The notes under the pieces: generated by a model | Told to the model about the DNA's origin: nothing | Databases searched by the model: none | Seen by the model: only the letters and a program-made list of their open reading frames with translations | Program-made: the position numbers and the translations under genes | DNA from: Pantoea dispersa | Lineage (GTDB): Bacteria; Pseudomonadota; Gammaproteobacteria; Enterobacterales; Enterobacteriaceae | Reading direction: 5' to 3' | DNA length: 64,000 nt | NCBI RefSeq assembly: GCF_014155765.1 | Contig: NZ_SCKT01000002.1 | Coordinates: forward strand, 646,165-710,164 | Part shown: in pieces, positions 1-8,744 of the stretch | Layout: each line of letters begins with the position of its first letter | Position numbering within the stretch: the first letter of the stretch is position 1

Positions 1-822
1 CTGGCGACTGTAGCCATAGCTGAAATCGACAATCTGCGTCGGGGTGATTTTCCACGACAGCACTCCATTAATATCTTTGTTACGCACCCCTTCGCGTCCG
101 GCGGCGTAAGCGCCATTTTGCGCGGTATTGATGTCGAAGGCGTCGGCATCCGTTTTGTTCAGGTTGCCGTACAGCCGCATGGTGAGTGCCTCACCGGCCA
201 GCGGACCGCTGAGGTTGAAGTTAGCGCGGCGGGTGGCGCCTTCCTTGTCATCTTCTGGCTGGTTAGTGAACAGCGACAGCGAACCGTGCCAGTCATTGGT
301 CGGGCGTTTGGTAATGATGTTGACCACACCGCCGGCGGCACCGGAGCCATAACGGGCAGCGGCCGGACCGCGTATCACCTCAATGCGTTCCACCATTTCC
401 GGCGGTACCCAGTTGGTATCTCCGCGTGAGTCGCGCTCACCGCGCCAGCTGTAACGCACCGAGTTACGGGAGGTGACCGGCACGCCATCGATCAGCACCA
501 AAGTGTTTTCCGGGCCCATGCCGCGAATGTCGATCTGGCGATTATTACCGCGGCTGCCGCTGGCGCCGTTACCGGTGAGGTTAACGCCGGGCATTTTGCG
601 GATGATGTCCGCGAGGTCGTTAACGGGCGGACTTTTTTTGATGTCTTCAGCGGTAATGGTGGAAACCCCCGGCTGCTGCTTCAGCTCTTGCTCTGCCGTC
701 ACAATCATTGACTCATCGTCGGCCAGCTTCTCCGTGGGTTCAGCGGCAAACACCGGTGAGGTTAACAGGCCTGCCAGGTACAGTGCGACCGGACGCTTTT
801 TGCCACATACAGTTACATTCAC
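1..822 (-). CDS. TonB-dependent siderophore receptor, FepA/PirA type (N-terminal part)
   Basis: Outer-membrane receptor that would import a catecholate ferric siderophore using TonB energy. Only the first 274 codons are in the window; the gene runs off the left edge. I translated it by hand from GTG 822; an in-frame TAA lies directly upstream and AGGGAG sits 9 nt before the GTG, so the start is forced. Visible in order: a basic signal peptide ending near VFAAEP, a TonB-box-like segment (ESMIVTAEQ), and a plug domain with ADIIRKMPGVNLTGN, IDIRGMGPENTLVLIDG, RGDTNWVPPEMVERIEV and RGPAAARYGSGAAGGVVNII. These match the ferric enterobactin receptors FepA, PfeA and PirA. The beginning of the barrel follows. 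A Fur box lies about 47 bp upstream. Which catecholate it takes cannot be told from the plug. Confidence 0.9.
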   Translation of the reverse strand, partial: MNVTVCGKKRPVALYLAGLLTSPVFAAEPTEKLADDESMIVTAEQELKQQPGVSTITAEDIKKSPPVNDLADIIRKMPGVNLTGNGASGSRGNNRQIDIRGMGPENTLVLIDGVPVTSRNSVRYSWRGERDSRGDTNWVPPEMVERIEVIRGPAAARYGSGAAGGVVNIITKRPTNDWHGSLSLFTNQPEDDKEGATRRANFNLSGPLAGEALTMRLYGNLNKTDADAFDINTAQNGAYAAGREGVRNKDINGVLSWKITPTQIVDFSYGYSRQ

Positions 823-1312
823 TTATATCATCTCCCTGATGCGTTAACATTTGTAAGCAAATGCGCATGATAATGAGAATGGTTTGCATTGTATATTGGT
901 GTGCAACTTCTTTACATTCCTGCGTAAATCGCCTCACCGTGCCGCTTTTTTGTCAGTTTTTGTCAAGAGGGCAACATAGTGGCTTAGACAGGAACGTTAT
1001 GGCTAATAAGCAAATCATCCAGCGTGGCAGGATAAGCAGGTGCCTGATTTGCGGTAACAATCTGATTTTTGCGCGACGACAGGGCCGCGTTCAGGCCAGC
1101 AAAGAACCCTATTGCCGGATTTCGGCAATAGATATCTGTTTTTCGCATTTGTGATCGCTGCCTATCTTCCAGAGAATGGCTGCGGGACGTTAGAGGATGA
1201 CAATCCTTTGCGCCGCGCGGCTTTCGCGACATGGGCAAAGGGAAAAATACATCGCTACCTCGACGCCTTTTCCCTGCCGGGAAACATTTTAAATATCAGG
1301 AGAAAGGTTCCA
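823..1312. other. 490-bp intergenic region with one perfect hairpin
   Basis: Between the divergent receptor and ABC operon. Besides the Fur box, it holds a perfect 9-bp inverted repeat at 1109-1131 (CTATTGCCG, 5-nt loop, CGGCAATAG) followed on the + strand by ATATCTGTTTTT. This could be a weak factor-independent terminator or a leader structure of the downstream ABC operon. No convincing gene is seen; an open frame running upstream of 1313 has no matching start signals. Confidence 0.4.
869..887 (-). promoter_or_regulatory. Fur box upstream of siderophore receptor
   Basis: GATAATGAGAATGGTTTGC on the + strand matches the 19-bp Fur consensus (GATAATGATAATCATTATC) at 14 of 19 positions by eye. 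It lies about 47 bp upstream of the receptor start, where a repressor would block transcription under iron sufficiency. Confidence 0.75.
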
Positions 1313-2209
1313 GTGAAATTCGCAAAAGGTATCACCCTTTTCGCACTCGCTCTCAGTGCGCACACCGCGTTTGCCGCCGAACAATCCGTCCCAACCGACA
1401 GCTCACTGCATGTTCAGGCTGATGCCGCGCTGAAAAGCCTGGTGCCCGCCGACGTGGCGAAGCGCGGCTATATTGTGGCAGGAACCAACCCCAACACGCC
1501 GCCCACCACCTTCTATAAAGAAGACAACAAAACGCTGGCCGGCCGTGAAATTGACATCATGAACGCGGTCGGTGAGCGTCTCGGCATTCAGGTGCAGTGG
1601 CGTGACACCGGCGGCTTCGACAACACCATTCCGGGACTGAAAACCGGCCGCTACGATGTGGCCTTGTCCAACATCAACGCCACGCCGGCGCGCGCCAAAA
1701 TTATCGACTTCGTGAGTTACTACGACGCCAGCCGTCTCGGCATTATTTCGCGGAAAGACGCCAACGTCGCGCCGTTCAAAACCCTCGACGAGGTGTGCGG
1801 TAAAGAAGTCGGCGCCGGTTCCGGCACCACTCAGGTGACCCGTCTGGAAGAGGCCAGCAAAGCCTGTGAAGCGGCCGGGAAAAAACCGATTAAAGTGTCA
1901 GTGTTCCCGGATCGCCCGGCGGGTGTTCAGGCCGTGGTCAGCGGGCGTGTGCCGATGTTCCTCGGTCCGTACGAAGGCCTGTTGTGGCAGGTGAAAGTGA
2001 TCAAACCGCTGACCATGAGCGGCGAAATCACCGTGCATGATGCGCCGGTATCGGTCGCCTTCCCGAAAGATTCCGCGCTTGAACCTGCCGTACAGGCAGC
2101 GCTGAACTCGCTGATTAAAGATGGCAGCTACCAGAAGATCCTGGATAACTGGGGCATCGGCTTTGGCGCGGTTAAAGAGTCAAAACGTAATCAGGATATC
2201 TTTCAATGA
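1313..2209 (+). CDS. Amino-acid ABC transporter, periplasmic binding protein (family 3)
   Basis: Captures a small polar solute, probably an amino acid or analogue, for the adjacent permease and ATPase. The frame is open further upstream, but GTG 1313 is preceded by CAGGAGAAAGG and begins a classical signal peptide (KFAKGITLFALALSAHTAFA), giving 298 residues. The mature part shows the family 3 layout: GYIVAGTNPNTPPTTFY, GREIDIMNAVGERLGI, GRYDVALSNINATPARAKIIDF. This matches GlnH/FliY-like proteins. It overlaps the permease gene by 4 bp (ATGA), so the two are translationally coupled. The ligand is unknown; the downstream molybdoenzyme gene hints at an oxidised amino acid, but that is inference. 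Confidence 0.9.
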   Translation: MKFAKGITLFALALSAHTAFAAEQSVPTDSSLHVQADAALKSLVPADVAKRGYIVAGTNPNTPPTTFYKEDNKTLAGREIDIMNAVGERLGIQVQWRDTGGFDNTIPGLKTGRYDVALSNINATPARAKIIDFVSYYDASRLGIISRKDANVAPFKTLDEVCGKEVGAGSGTTQVTRLEEASKACEAAGKKPIKVSVFPDRPAGVQAVVSGRVPMFLGPYEGLLWQVKVIKPLTMSGEITVHDAPVSVAFPKDSALEPAVQAALNSLIKDGSYQKILDNWGIGFGAVKESKRNQDIFQ

Positions 2210-3129
2210 GTGACTTTCACGACCACACCGACGATCTGAAAATCGTCGGTAAACGCTACTACGGACGCTGGCTCAGTGCGCTGGTGGTGCTGTTGTGCGT
2301 GGTGGCGATGGCGCATTCGATGATCAACAATCCGCGCTTCGAATGGGGCGTGATTGCGGAAAACTTCACCGGCGAGTCAATCCTGCAGGGCGTGCTGATG
2401 ACGCTGCAGCTGACAGCGATTTCGGTGGTGCTGGGCTTCGCCTTTGGCACGGTGCTGGCGCTGATGCGCCTGTCATCCAACCCGGTGCTGGTCGGCGTCA
2501 GCTGGTTCTATACCTGGTTTTTCCGCGGCGTGCCGATGCTGGTACAGCTGTTCCTGTGGTACAACATCGCGGCGCTGTACCCGACCATTTCGCTGTCGCT
2601 GCCGGCTCTGGGTGAGATCTGGAGTACCCAGTCTAATGCGCTGGTCAGCCCGTTCAGCGCGGCGGTGATCGCGCTGGTAATGCATCAGTCTGCCTATGCG
2701 GCTGAGATCGTGCGCGCCGGGATTCAGAGCGTTGGCAACGGCCAGCTGGAAGCCGCCCGTGCGCTGGGTTACCGTCCGGCGCAGATTTTCCGTCATACCG
2801 TACTACCGCAGGCGATGCGTGCCATCATGCCGCCGGCCGGTAACGAAATCATCGGCCAGCTGAAAACCACGGCGGTGGTATCGGTGATCTCCCTGCAGGA
2901 TGTGCTGTTTTCGGCGCAGATCATCTATCAGCGCACCTATGAAGTGATCCCGCTGCTGCTGGTGGCGACGCTGTGGTATCTGCTGATGACTTCAGTACTG
3001 TCGGTTGGTCAGTTCTACGTCGAGCGCTACTTTGGCCGTGGCGTCACGCGCCGTGAAAAGCGCAGTTTACTCAAGTCGCTGCCCGGTTTCTCCGCGCCTA
3101 AAGCCGAAAGGAGCGTAAGCAATGGCTGA
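2206..3129 (+). CDS. Amino-acid ABC transporter, permease (HisMQ/GlnP family)
   Basis: Inner-membrane channel subunit of the polar amino-acid uptake system. 307 residues, longer than a usual GlnP (about 220) because of a hydrophilic N-terminal stretch before the first helix (about residue 25) and a basic C-terminal tail. About five membrane segments are visible. The EAA loop that contacts the ATPase is clear: EAARALGYRPAQIFRHTVLP. A single permease gene implies a homodimer. It overlaps the binding protein gene by 4 bp and the ATPase gene by 8 bp. Confidence 0.92.
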   Translation: MSDFHDHTDDLKIVGKRYYGRWLSALVVLLCVVAMAHSMINNPRFEWGVIAENFTGESILQGVLMTLQLTAISVVLGFAFGTVLALMRLSSNPVLVGVSWFYTWFFRGVPMLVQLFLWYNIAALYPTISLSLPALGEIWSTQSNALVSPFSAAVIALVMHQSAYAAEIVRAGIQSVGNGQLEAARALGYRPAQIFRHTVLPQAMRAIMPPAGNEIIGQLKTTAVVSVISLQDVLFSAQIIYQRTYEVIPLLLVATLWYLLMTSVLSVGQFYVERYFGRGVTRREKRSLLKSLPGFSAPKAERSVSNG

Positions 3130-3883
3130 AGCGATCGCCTTACGTAAGGTGACCAAACGTTTTTCCGGCGTCACCATTCTGGATGAAGTTAATCTTGATA
3201 TCCCGGCTGGCTCGGTGACGGTGATCCTCGGACCGTCCGGCTCAGGCAAATCGACGCTGCTGCGCTGCATCAACCATCTGGAAAAACTGGATGGTGGCAC
3301 GATTCGTATCGGTGGCGAGATCATTGGTTACAAGCAGAAAGGCCAGGCGCTGCACGAGCTGAGCAGCAGCGAGATTGCGCGTCAGCGTGCCGAAATCGGC
3401 ATGGTGTTTCAGCAGTTCAACCTGTTCCCGCACCGCACCGTACTGCAAAACATTGTCGATGCGCCGATGCGGGTGAAAAAACAGAGCCGCCAGCAGGCGA
3501 CCAGCAAAGCGCTGTCGCTGCTTAAGCAGGTGGGGCTGGCCGGGCGCGAAGAAGAGTGGCCGCAGAATCTTTCCGGTGGTCAGCAGCAGCGTGTGGCGAT
3601 CGCCCGTGCGCTGGCGATGGATCCCGGCGTGATGCTGTTTGATGAGCCCACGTCTGCGCTCGATCCGGAACTGGTGGGTGAAGTGCTGCAGGTGATTAAA
3701 CAGCTGGCGCACTCCGGCATCACCATGGTGATTGTGACGCACGAGATCGGTTTTGCGCGCGAGGTGGCCGATAACATCGTGTTTATGGAAGGCGGGCGGA
3801 TTGTGGCGGCGGGGCCGACGCAGCAGGTGCTCGACGATCCGGAAAACGGACGGGTAAGAAACTTTATTGCAACGGTGCTGTAA
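3122..3883 (+). CDS. Amino-acid ABC transporter, ATP-binding protein (GlnQ family)
   Basis: Cytoplasmic ATPase driving the transporter. All motifs are present in 253 residues: Walker A GPSGSGKST at 37-45, Q-loop VFQQFNLFPH near 95-104, signature LSGGQ at 150-154, Walker B VMLFDEP at 170-176, and the switch His in VTHE. The closest family is the polar amino-acid group (GlnQ, HisP, ArtP). It starts within the end of the permease gene; GGAGCGTAAGC precedes the ATG. Its stop codon lies in the loop of a terminator hairpin. Confidence 0.95.
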   Translation: MAEAIALRKVTKRFSGVTILDEVNLDIPAGSVTVILGPSGSGKSTLLRCINHLEKLDGGTIRIGGEIIGYKQKGQALHELSSSEIARQRAEIGMVFQQFNLFPHRTVLQNIVDAPMRVKKQSRQQATSKALSLLKQVGLAGREEEWPQNLSGGQQQRVAIARALAMDPGVMLFDEPTSALDPELVGEVLQVIKQLAHSGITMVIVTHEIGFAREVADNIVFMEGGRIVAAGPTQQVLDDPENGRVRNFIATVL

Positions 3884-3894
3884 GCACCGTTTTT
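3871..3894 (+). terminator. Terminator containing the ATPase stop codon
   Basis: AACGGTGC, 5-nt loop TGTAA, GCACCGTT, then TTTT. The loop contains the TAA stop of the ABC ATPase gene, so the last codons form the left arm. The next gene starts only 24 bp later, so it either has a promoter in the ABC coding region or depends on read-through. Confidence 0.75.
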
Positions 3895-3917
3895 CATTTT
3901 TGACTCCAGGAAGCATG

Positions 3918-6230
3918 ATGACGCAAAAACCGGTGATGCACAGCGCCCACTGGGGTGCTTTTACTGCCCGCCAGCAGGGCGATCGACTGACTATCGAACC
4001 GTTTCACGGCGATCCCGATCCCAGCCCGCTGCTGCAAAACTTTCACAATGTCCTGCATCACCCGGCGCGCGTGGCGCAACCGATGGTGCGCCGTGGCTGG
4101 CTGGAAAATGGGCCCGGCGCGGATCCGCGTCGCGGCAATGATGACTATGTGGCGGTGAGCTGGGAGCAGGCTTACACGCTGGTGGCGCGCGAATTGCAGC
4201 GCGTCGGGGACGCGTATGGACCGGAAGGTATTTTTGGTGGCTCATATGGCTGGTCAAGTGCCGGCCGTTTTCATCACGCGCAGAGCCAGGTGCACCGCTT
4301 TCTTAACACGGTGATGGGCGGCTATGTGCGCTCGGTGAACAGCTACAGTTCCGGCTCGGCTTCGGTGCTGTTACCGCATATCGTTGGCGACATGAATGAG
4401 ATCGCCCGCCGCGGCGTCAGCTGGGAAGAGATCGCCCGGCATAGCGAGATCGTGCTGGCGTTCGGCGGCCTGGCGCTGAAAAACTCGCAGGTGGCAAGCG
4501 GTGGTCTGAGCGAACACACCGAACGCGGCTTTATGCAGCAGGCGGCAGAGCGCGGCGCACGCTTTATTTCGGTGAGCCCGTTGCAGAGCGATCTGCCCGA
4601 TGAGGCGCAGGGAGAGTGGCTGGCGCTGCGTCCTGGTACCGATGCGGCCTTCATTCTCGGTCTGCTGTCGGTGCTGATTGACGAGCAGCGCACCGATGAA
4701 GCTTTCCTCGCGCGTTACACCGTCGGCTGGCCGCAAATGGTCGCCTATATTCGCGGCGAAGAGGACGGTACGCGGCGCGACGCACAGTGGGCGGCTGAGA
4801 TTTGTGGCGTCAGCGCGGCAACAATCACCGATTTTGCCCGCCAGCTGCACGGCAAGCGCGTGCTGGTTACCGTGGCGCACGCGTTGCAGCGCGCGGAACA
4901 CGGTGAGCAACCGGTATGGCTGGGGCTGGTGCTGGCGGCCGCGCTGGGCCAGCCGGGGCTGCCGGGCGGTGGCTACACCTATGCGCTCGGCGCACTCGGC
5001 CATTACGGTAAGCATCATAATCTGGTGAGTTTCCCGGCGCTGCCGCAGGGTAAGAACGGTATTGACCGGCTGATTCCGGTGGCGCGCATCGCCGATATGC
5101 TGCTGCATCCCGGCACGCAGTTTGATTACAACGGCCGGCGTCTGACCTATCCGCACATCCGTCTGGCCTACTGGGCGGGCGGCAATCCGTTCCATCATCA
5201 TCAGGATCTGGCGCGGCTGCGGCAGGCGTTTTGCCAGCTGGATACGCTGATTGTGCACGAGACCGCGTGGACCGCCAGCGCGCGCCATGCGGATATCGTG
5301 CTGCCTGCCACCATGACGCTGGAGCGTGAAGATATCGGCGGTGCGCCGACCGATCGTCATCTGTTTGCCATGCAGCCGGTGGCGCAACCTTACGCGCAGG
5401 CGCAGGATGACTACACCATTTTTGCTGAACTGGCGCGTCGTTTAGGCCGTGAAGAGGCATTCACCGAAGGACGCGACGCCCGCGGCTGGCTGCGCCATCA
5501 CTATGCGCAGCTGCAGGAAAAACTGGCCGCGCATCAGGTGACGATTCCTGACTTCGACCAGTTCTGGCTGCAGGGTGTGATTGAACTGCCGCAGCTGAAA
5601 GATGGCGGGCGGATGATCAATGCGTTTCGGGCCGATCCGGCGGCGGCACCGCTACCGACACCGAGCGGCAAAATCGAAATCTTTTCCGCCACCATCGCCA
5701 GCTTTGGCTATGAAAATTGCCCCGGCCATCCGGTGTGGCGCGCGCCGCAGCAGCAGCCGGATGCGGAACATCCGCTGTGGTTGATCGCGAATCAGCCGGC
5801 CACGCGTCTGCACAGCCAGCTGGATTTTGGTGACTACAGCCTGAGCGGCAAACGCGAAGGACGTGAGGTGTGCAGCCTGCATCCGCACGATGCCGCCGCG
5901 CGCGGCATTACCGACGGCGACATTATCGAGTTGTACAATCAGCGCGGTCACGTGCTGGCCAGCGCTCGCGTCACCGAAAGCATTATGCCGGGTGTGGTGC
6001 AGTTGCCGACCGGCGCCTGGTACGATCCGGTCGATCCCACCGCGCTGCGACCGCTGTGTCGCCACGGCAATCCGAATGTGCTGACGCTGGATATCGGCAC
6101 TTCATCGCTGGCGCAGGGCTGTAGCGGACAAATCACCGTGGTGCAGCTGCGCAAATACCGCGGCGAACTGACGCCGGTGCAGGCATTTATTCCGCCGCAG
6201 CCGGTCAGCTACAGCACTGAGATTATCTGA
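3918..6230 (+). CDS. Molybdopterin-dependent oxidoreductase, biotin/methionine sulfoxide reductase (BisC) type
   Basis: Reductase of S- or N-oxides carrying bis-molybdopterin guanine dinucleotide. 770 residues, as in BisC/TorZ. The N-terminus lacks the Cys cluster that holds [4Fe-4S] in formate dehydrogenases and nitrate reductases, and there is no signal peptide; both fit cytoplasmic BisC. GGSYGWSSAGRFHHAQSQ and the following SVNSYSSGSA match the BisC/DMSO reductase region that provides the Ser ligand to Mo. The C-terminal cofactor-binding domain is recognisable (WLIANQPATRLHSQ, VQLPTGAWYDP). I chose ATG 3918 because CCAGGAAG is well spaced; ATG 3915 is equally possible. It follows an amino-acid ABC operon and its last 8 bp overlap the convergent aminotransferase gene. 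Confidence 0.88.
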   Translation: MTQKPVMHSAHWGAFTARQQGDRLTIEPFHGDPDPSPLLQNFHNVLHHPARVAQPMVRRGWLENGPGADPRRGNDDYVAVSWEQAYTLVARELQRVGDAYGPEGIFGGSYGWSSAGRFHHAQSQVHRFLNTVMGGYVRSVNSYSSGSASVLLPHIVGDMNEIARRGVSWEEIARHSEIVLAFGGLALKNSQVASGGLSEHTERGFMQQAAERGARFISVSPLQSDLPDEAQGEWLALRPGTDAAFILGLLSVLIDEQRTDEAFLARYTVGWPQMVAYIRGEEDGTRRDAQWAAEICGVSAATITDFARQLHGKRVLVTVAHALQRAEHGEQPVWLGLVLAAALGQPGLPGGGYTYALGALGHYGKHHNLVSFPALPQGKNGIDRLIPVARIADMLLHPGTQFDYNGRRLTYPHIRLAYWAGGNPFHHHQDLARLRQAFCQLDTLIVHETAWTASARHADIVLPATMTLEREDIGGAPTDRHLFAMQPVAQPYAQAQDDYTIFAELARRLGREEAFTEGRDARGWLRHHYAQLQEKLAAHQVTIPDFDQFWLQGVIELPQLKDGGRMINAFRADPAAAPLPTPSGKIEIFSATIASFGYENCPGHPVWRAPQQQPDAEHPLWLIANQPATRLHSQLDFGDYSLSGKREGREVCSLHPHDAAARGITDGDIIELYNQRGHVLASARVTESIMPGVVQLPTGAWYDPVDPTALRPLCRHGNPNVLTLDIGTSSLAQGCSGQITVVQLRKYRGELTPVQAFIPPQPVSYSTEII

Positions 6231-7554
6231 GGCCGTGCAGGGCTTCGCCTACCGCATCAAACAGCCGGTCCAGTTCGGCCGGCTGGGTATCAAACATTGG
6301 GCCGAACTGCAGCGTATCGCCGCCAAAGCGGACGTAAAAGCCGGCTTTCCACAGCGCCATGCCCGCTTCAAACGGCCGCACGGTCGCGTCACCTTCACGG
6401 GGTGCCAGCTGGATGGCACCGACCAGCCCGCAGTTGCGGATATCCACCACCTGCGGACAATCGCGCAGCCCGTGCAGCGCACGTTCAAAATGCGGTGCCA
6501 GTTCGGCCGACTGGCTAATCAGCGCCTCGTTTTCCAGCACGTCCAGCGTCGCCAGTGCGGCCGCGCAGGCCACCGGATGCGCCGAATAGGTGTAGCCGTG
6601 CGCAAACTCAACCGCGTGCTGCGGCAGCGGCTGAGACATAAAGGTGTGATAGATTTCGCTGCTGGCCACCACGCCGCCCAGCGGAATGGCACCGTTGGTA
6701 ATCTGTTTGGCGAAGTTGAGCAGATCCGGTGTGACGCCAAAATACTCCGCGCCGCTCCAGCGTCCCATGCGGCCAAAGCCGGTGATCACCTCGTCAAAAA
6801 TCAGCAAAATATCGTGCTGCGTACAGATCTCACGCAGGCGCTGCAGGTAGCCGTGCGGCGGAATAATCGCGCCGGCGGATCCGGACAGCGGTTCGACAAT
6901 CAGCGCGGCAATAGTCGAAGCATCATGCAGTTCAATCAGCTTCAGCATCTCGTCCGCCAGCTCCTCGCCGCCCGTGGCGGGCTGGCCGGGGGTGAACGCC
7001 AGCTCTGGCTGCAGCGTATGCGGCAGGTGATCAACCTCCAGCAGCTGACCAAAGGCCTTACGGTTGCCGCCGATTCCACCAAGGCTGGTGCCGCCGATGT
7101 TCACGCCGTGATAGCCGCGCGCGCGACCAATCAGCCGGGTTTTATTGGGCTGGCCTTTGGCCCGCCACCAGGCGCGCGCCATTTTCACCGCAGTATCCGC
7201 CGACTCCGACCCCGAACCGGTAAAGAACACATGGTTGAGATTGCCGGGCATCAGGCTGGCGATGCGCTCGGCCAGCTGAAACGACAGCGGATGGCCGTAC
7301 TGAAAGCCCGGCGAGTAATCCAGCGTACCGAGTTGCTGCGCGACTGCCTGCTGGATTTCACGGCGCGTGTGGCCCGCGCCGCAGGTCCATAAACCGGACA
7401 GACTATCGAAAATCTGACGGCCGTCGCCATCGGTCAGCCAGTGGCCGTGCGCGGCGACAATAAAACGGGGATCCTGCTGAAAATAGCGGTTAGCAGTGAA
7501 CGGCATCCAGTGCGCCTGTAAATTCAGGTCGGCGGTATTGATCGGCTGTGACAT
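6223..7554 (-). CDS. Class III omega-aminotransferase, beta-alanine:pyruvate type (BauA-like)
   Basis: PLP enzyme that transfers the amino group of beta-alanine or another omega-amine to pyruvate. 443 residues. Very close to Pseudomonas BauA throughout: LNLQAHWMPFTANR, DSLSGLWTCGAGH, GTLDYSPGFQYGHPLSF and FYVRFGGDTLQFGP. The PLP lysine is K283 in NFAKQITNGA, and D254 in LIFDEV binds the pyridine N. ATG 7554 was chosen over an upstream in-frame codon because GGAG precedes it and BauA proteins start here. It is divergent from a LysR gene with a 21-bp palindrome between, so it is probably controlled by that regulator. No aldehyde dehydrogenase partner (BauC-like) is adjacent. Confidence 0.87.
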   Translation of the reverse strand: MSQPINTADLNLQAHWMPFTANRYFQQDPRFIVAAHGHWLTDGDGRQIFDSLSGLWTCGAGHTRREIQQAVAQQLGTLDYSPGFQYGHPLSFQLAERIASLMPGNLNHVFFTGSGSESADTAVKMARAWWRAKGQPNKTRLIGRARGYHGVNIGGTSLGGIGGNRKAFGQLLEVDHLPHTLQPELAFTPGQPATGGEELADEMLKLIELHDASTIAALIVEPLSGSAGAIIPPHGYLQRLREICTQHDILLIFDEVITGFGRMGRWSGAEYFGVTPDLLNFAKQITNGAIPLGGVVASSEIYHTFMSQPLPQHAVEFAHGYTYSAHPVACAAALATLDVLENEALISQSAELAPHFERALHGLRDCPQVVDIRNCGLVGAIQLAPREGDATVRPFEAGMALWKAGFYVRFGGDTLQFGPMFDTQPAELDRLFDAVGEALHGLR

Positions 7555-7604
7555 CGGGTTTTCTCCGGCGGGTGATAAGCAGAGTTTGCAATCCACCGCC
7601 GGTT

Positions 7605-7625
7605 AAGTTAAATGCTAATTAACTT
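7605..7625. promoter_or_regulatory. Palindrome between aminotransferase and LysR genes
   Basis: AAGTTAA, 7-nt spacer, TTAACTT: a perfect 7+7 inverted repeat containing the T-N11-A core of LysR operators. It lies about 50 bp upstream of the aminotransferase start and about 30 bp upstream of the lysR start, as expected for a divergent autoregulated pair. Confidence 0.6.
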
Positions 7626-7653
7626 GTCTTCACTTATGGATTTACTCACCTGA

Positions 7654-8571
7654 ATGAAAAAGAAAACGCTGGCCCAGGTGACCGACTTCGACCTCAGACT
7701 GCTGCGCGTTTTCAAAACCGTCAGCGAGTGCGGCAGCTTTTCCGCCGCCGAAAGCCTGCTCGGCATTACGCGCTCGGCCATCAGCCTGCACATGAGCGAT
7801 CTGGAAAAACGGCTGGGCATGCGCCTGTGCCAGCGCGGTCGCGCCGGGTTTGCGCTCACTGAGGAAGGGCGTGAAATTTTACGACACAGTGAGACCATGA
7901 TGGCGGCGGTGGAAGATTTTCGCCAGCAGGTGAACCAGATGCATCAGCAGCTGCGCGGGGAGTTCAACATCGGCATCATCAATAATCTGGTGACGCAGCC
8001 GCGCATGCGTCTCACCCATGCACTGGCGGCGCTGCGGGAGAGCGGGGCAGGGATTCGTATCAACATCAGTATGTTAACCGCAGCGGACATCGAGCGGGGT
8101 CTGCTGGAAGGGCGCCTGCACATGGGTGCGCTGCCGATGGCGGCACCGGTCTCCGGGCTGGCGTACGCACAGCTGTATGATGAACATGCGCAGCTCTATT
8201 GCAGCCACGCGCACCCGCTGTTTAACCAGGCGGAGCGGCCGGAACACCACGCGCTGGCGGCCTGCGACGCGATAGCGCCGCTGTTTCGCATGCCGGCGGA
8301 GGCGATTGCGCTGCACCAGCAGCTGAACTGTAGCGCCACCGCTTCCGATCGCGAAGGGATCGCATTTCTCATTCTCACCGGGCGCTATATCGGTTTCCTG
8401 CCGGACCACTACGCCGCGCAGTGGGTGGAGAAAAAGCAGATGCGCGCCCTCGCGCCGCAGCAGTTCCATTACCACAGTCAAATCGCGCTCGTTACGCGCC
8501 AGGGCTCGCGTCACAACGCCATCCTGCAACGCTTTTTGCAGGCGCTGGCGCTGGACGAGCCCGGCGCTTAG
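7654..8571 (+). CDS. LysR-family transcriptional regulator (near BauA-like gene)
   Basis: Predicted activator or repressor of the divergent aminotransferase gene. 305 residues with an N-terminal winged helix (FDLRLLRVFKTVSECGSFSAAESLLGITRSAISLHMSDLEKRLG) and a C-terminal effector domain (INNLVTQPRMRLTHALAALRESGAGIRINIS). The ATG has no clear ribosome-binding site (ACCTGA precedes it), which suggests weak expression. The effector is unknown; an omega-amino acid is a reasonable guess from context only. Confidence 0.85.
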   Translation: MKKKTLAQVTDFDLRLLRVFKTVSECGSFSAAESLLGITRSAISLHMSDLEKRLGMRLCQRGRAGFALTEEGREILRHSETMMAAVEDFRQQVNQMHQQLRGEFNIGIINNLVTQPRMRLTHALAALRESGAGIRINISMLTAADIERGLLEGRLHMGALPMAAPVSGLAYAQLYDEHAQLYCSHAHPLFNQAERPEHHALAACDAIAPLFRMPAEAIALHQQLNCSATASDREGIAFLILTGRYIGFLPDHYAAQWVEKKQMRALAPQQFHYHSQIALVTRQGSRHNAILQRFLQALALDEPGA

Positions 8572-8699
8572 CGGAGGCGTTTAGGCTATCTAGTTACAAC
8601 ATACTGTTAGTGTGCTACATCAATCCGGACGCCAGCACCGTGCGGCGTAAAGTCTGACAGGCCTTGATGGCAGGCGGGGTGACGAGAGAGAAGAGGGCG

Positions 8700-8729
8700 A
8701 AAAAAAGGGGAGAACCATGCGTTCTCCCC
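8700..8729 (-). terminator. Terminator after betA
   Basis: On the minus strand: GGGGAGAAC, 5-nt loop, GTTCTCCCC, then seven T. It lies 16 bp beyond the betA stop codon, and closes the betIBA operon. Confidence 0.88.
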
Positions 8730-8744
8730 TGAGATATCACTGCT

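Noticed and set aside
1112-1312. N-terminal extension of the amino-acid binding protein gene.
   Set aside because: GTG 1313 has a strong ribosome site and starts a proper signal peptide; the extension would bury it.
6235-7392. 385-aa open frame opposite the BauA-like gene, and similar long ones at 8940-10262, 10549-11718, 49372-50370 and 54739-55800.
   Set aside because: Antisense shadows of clear genes in GC-rich DNA: rich in Arg, Gln, His and Ala, no recognisable domain, no ribosome site.
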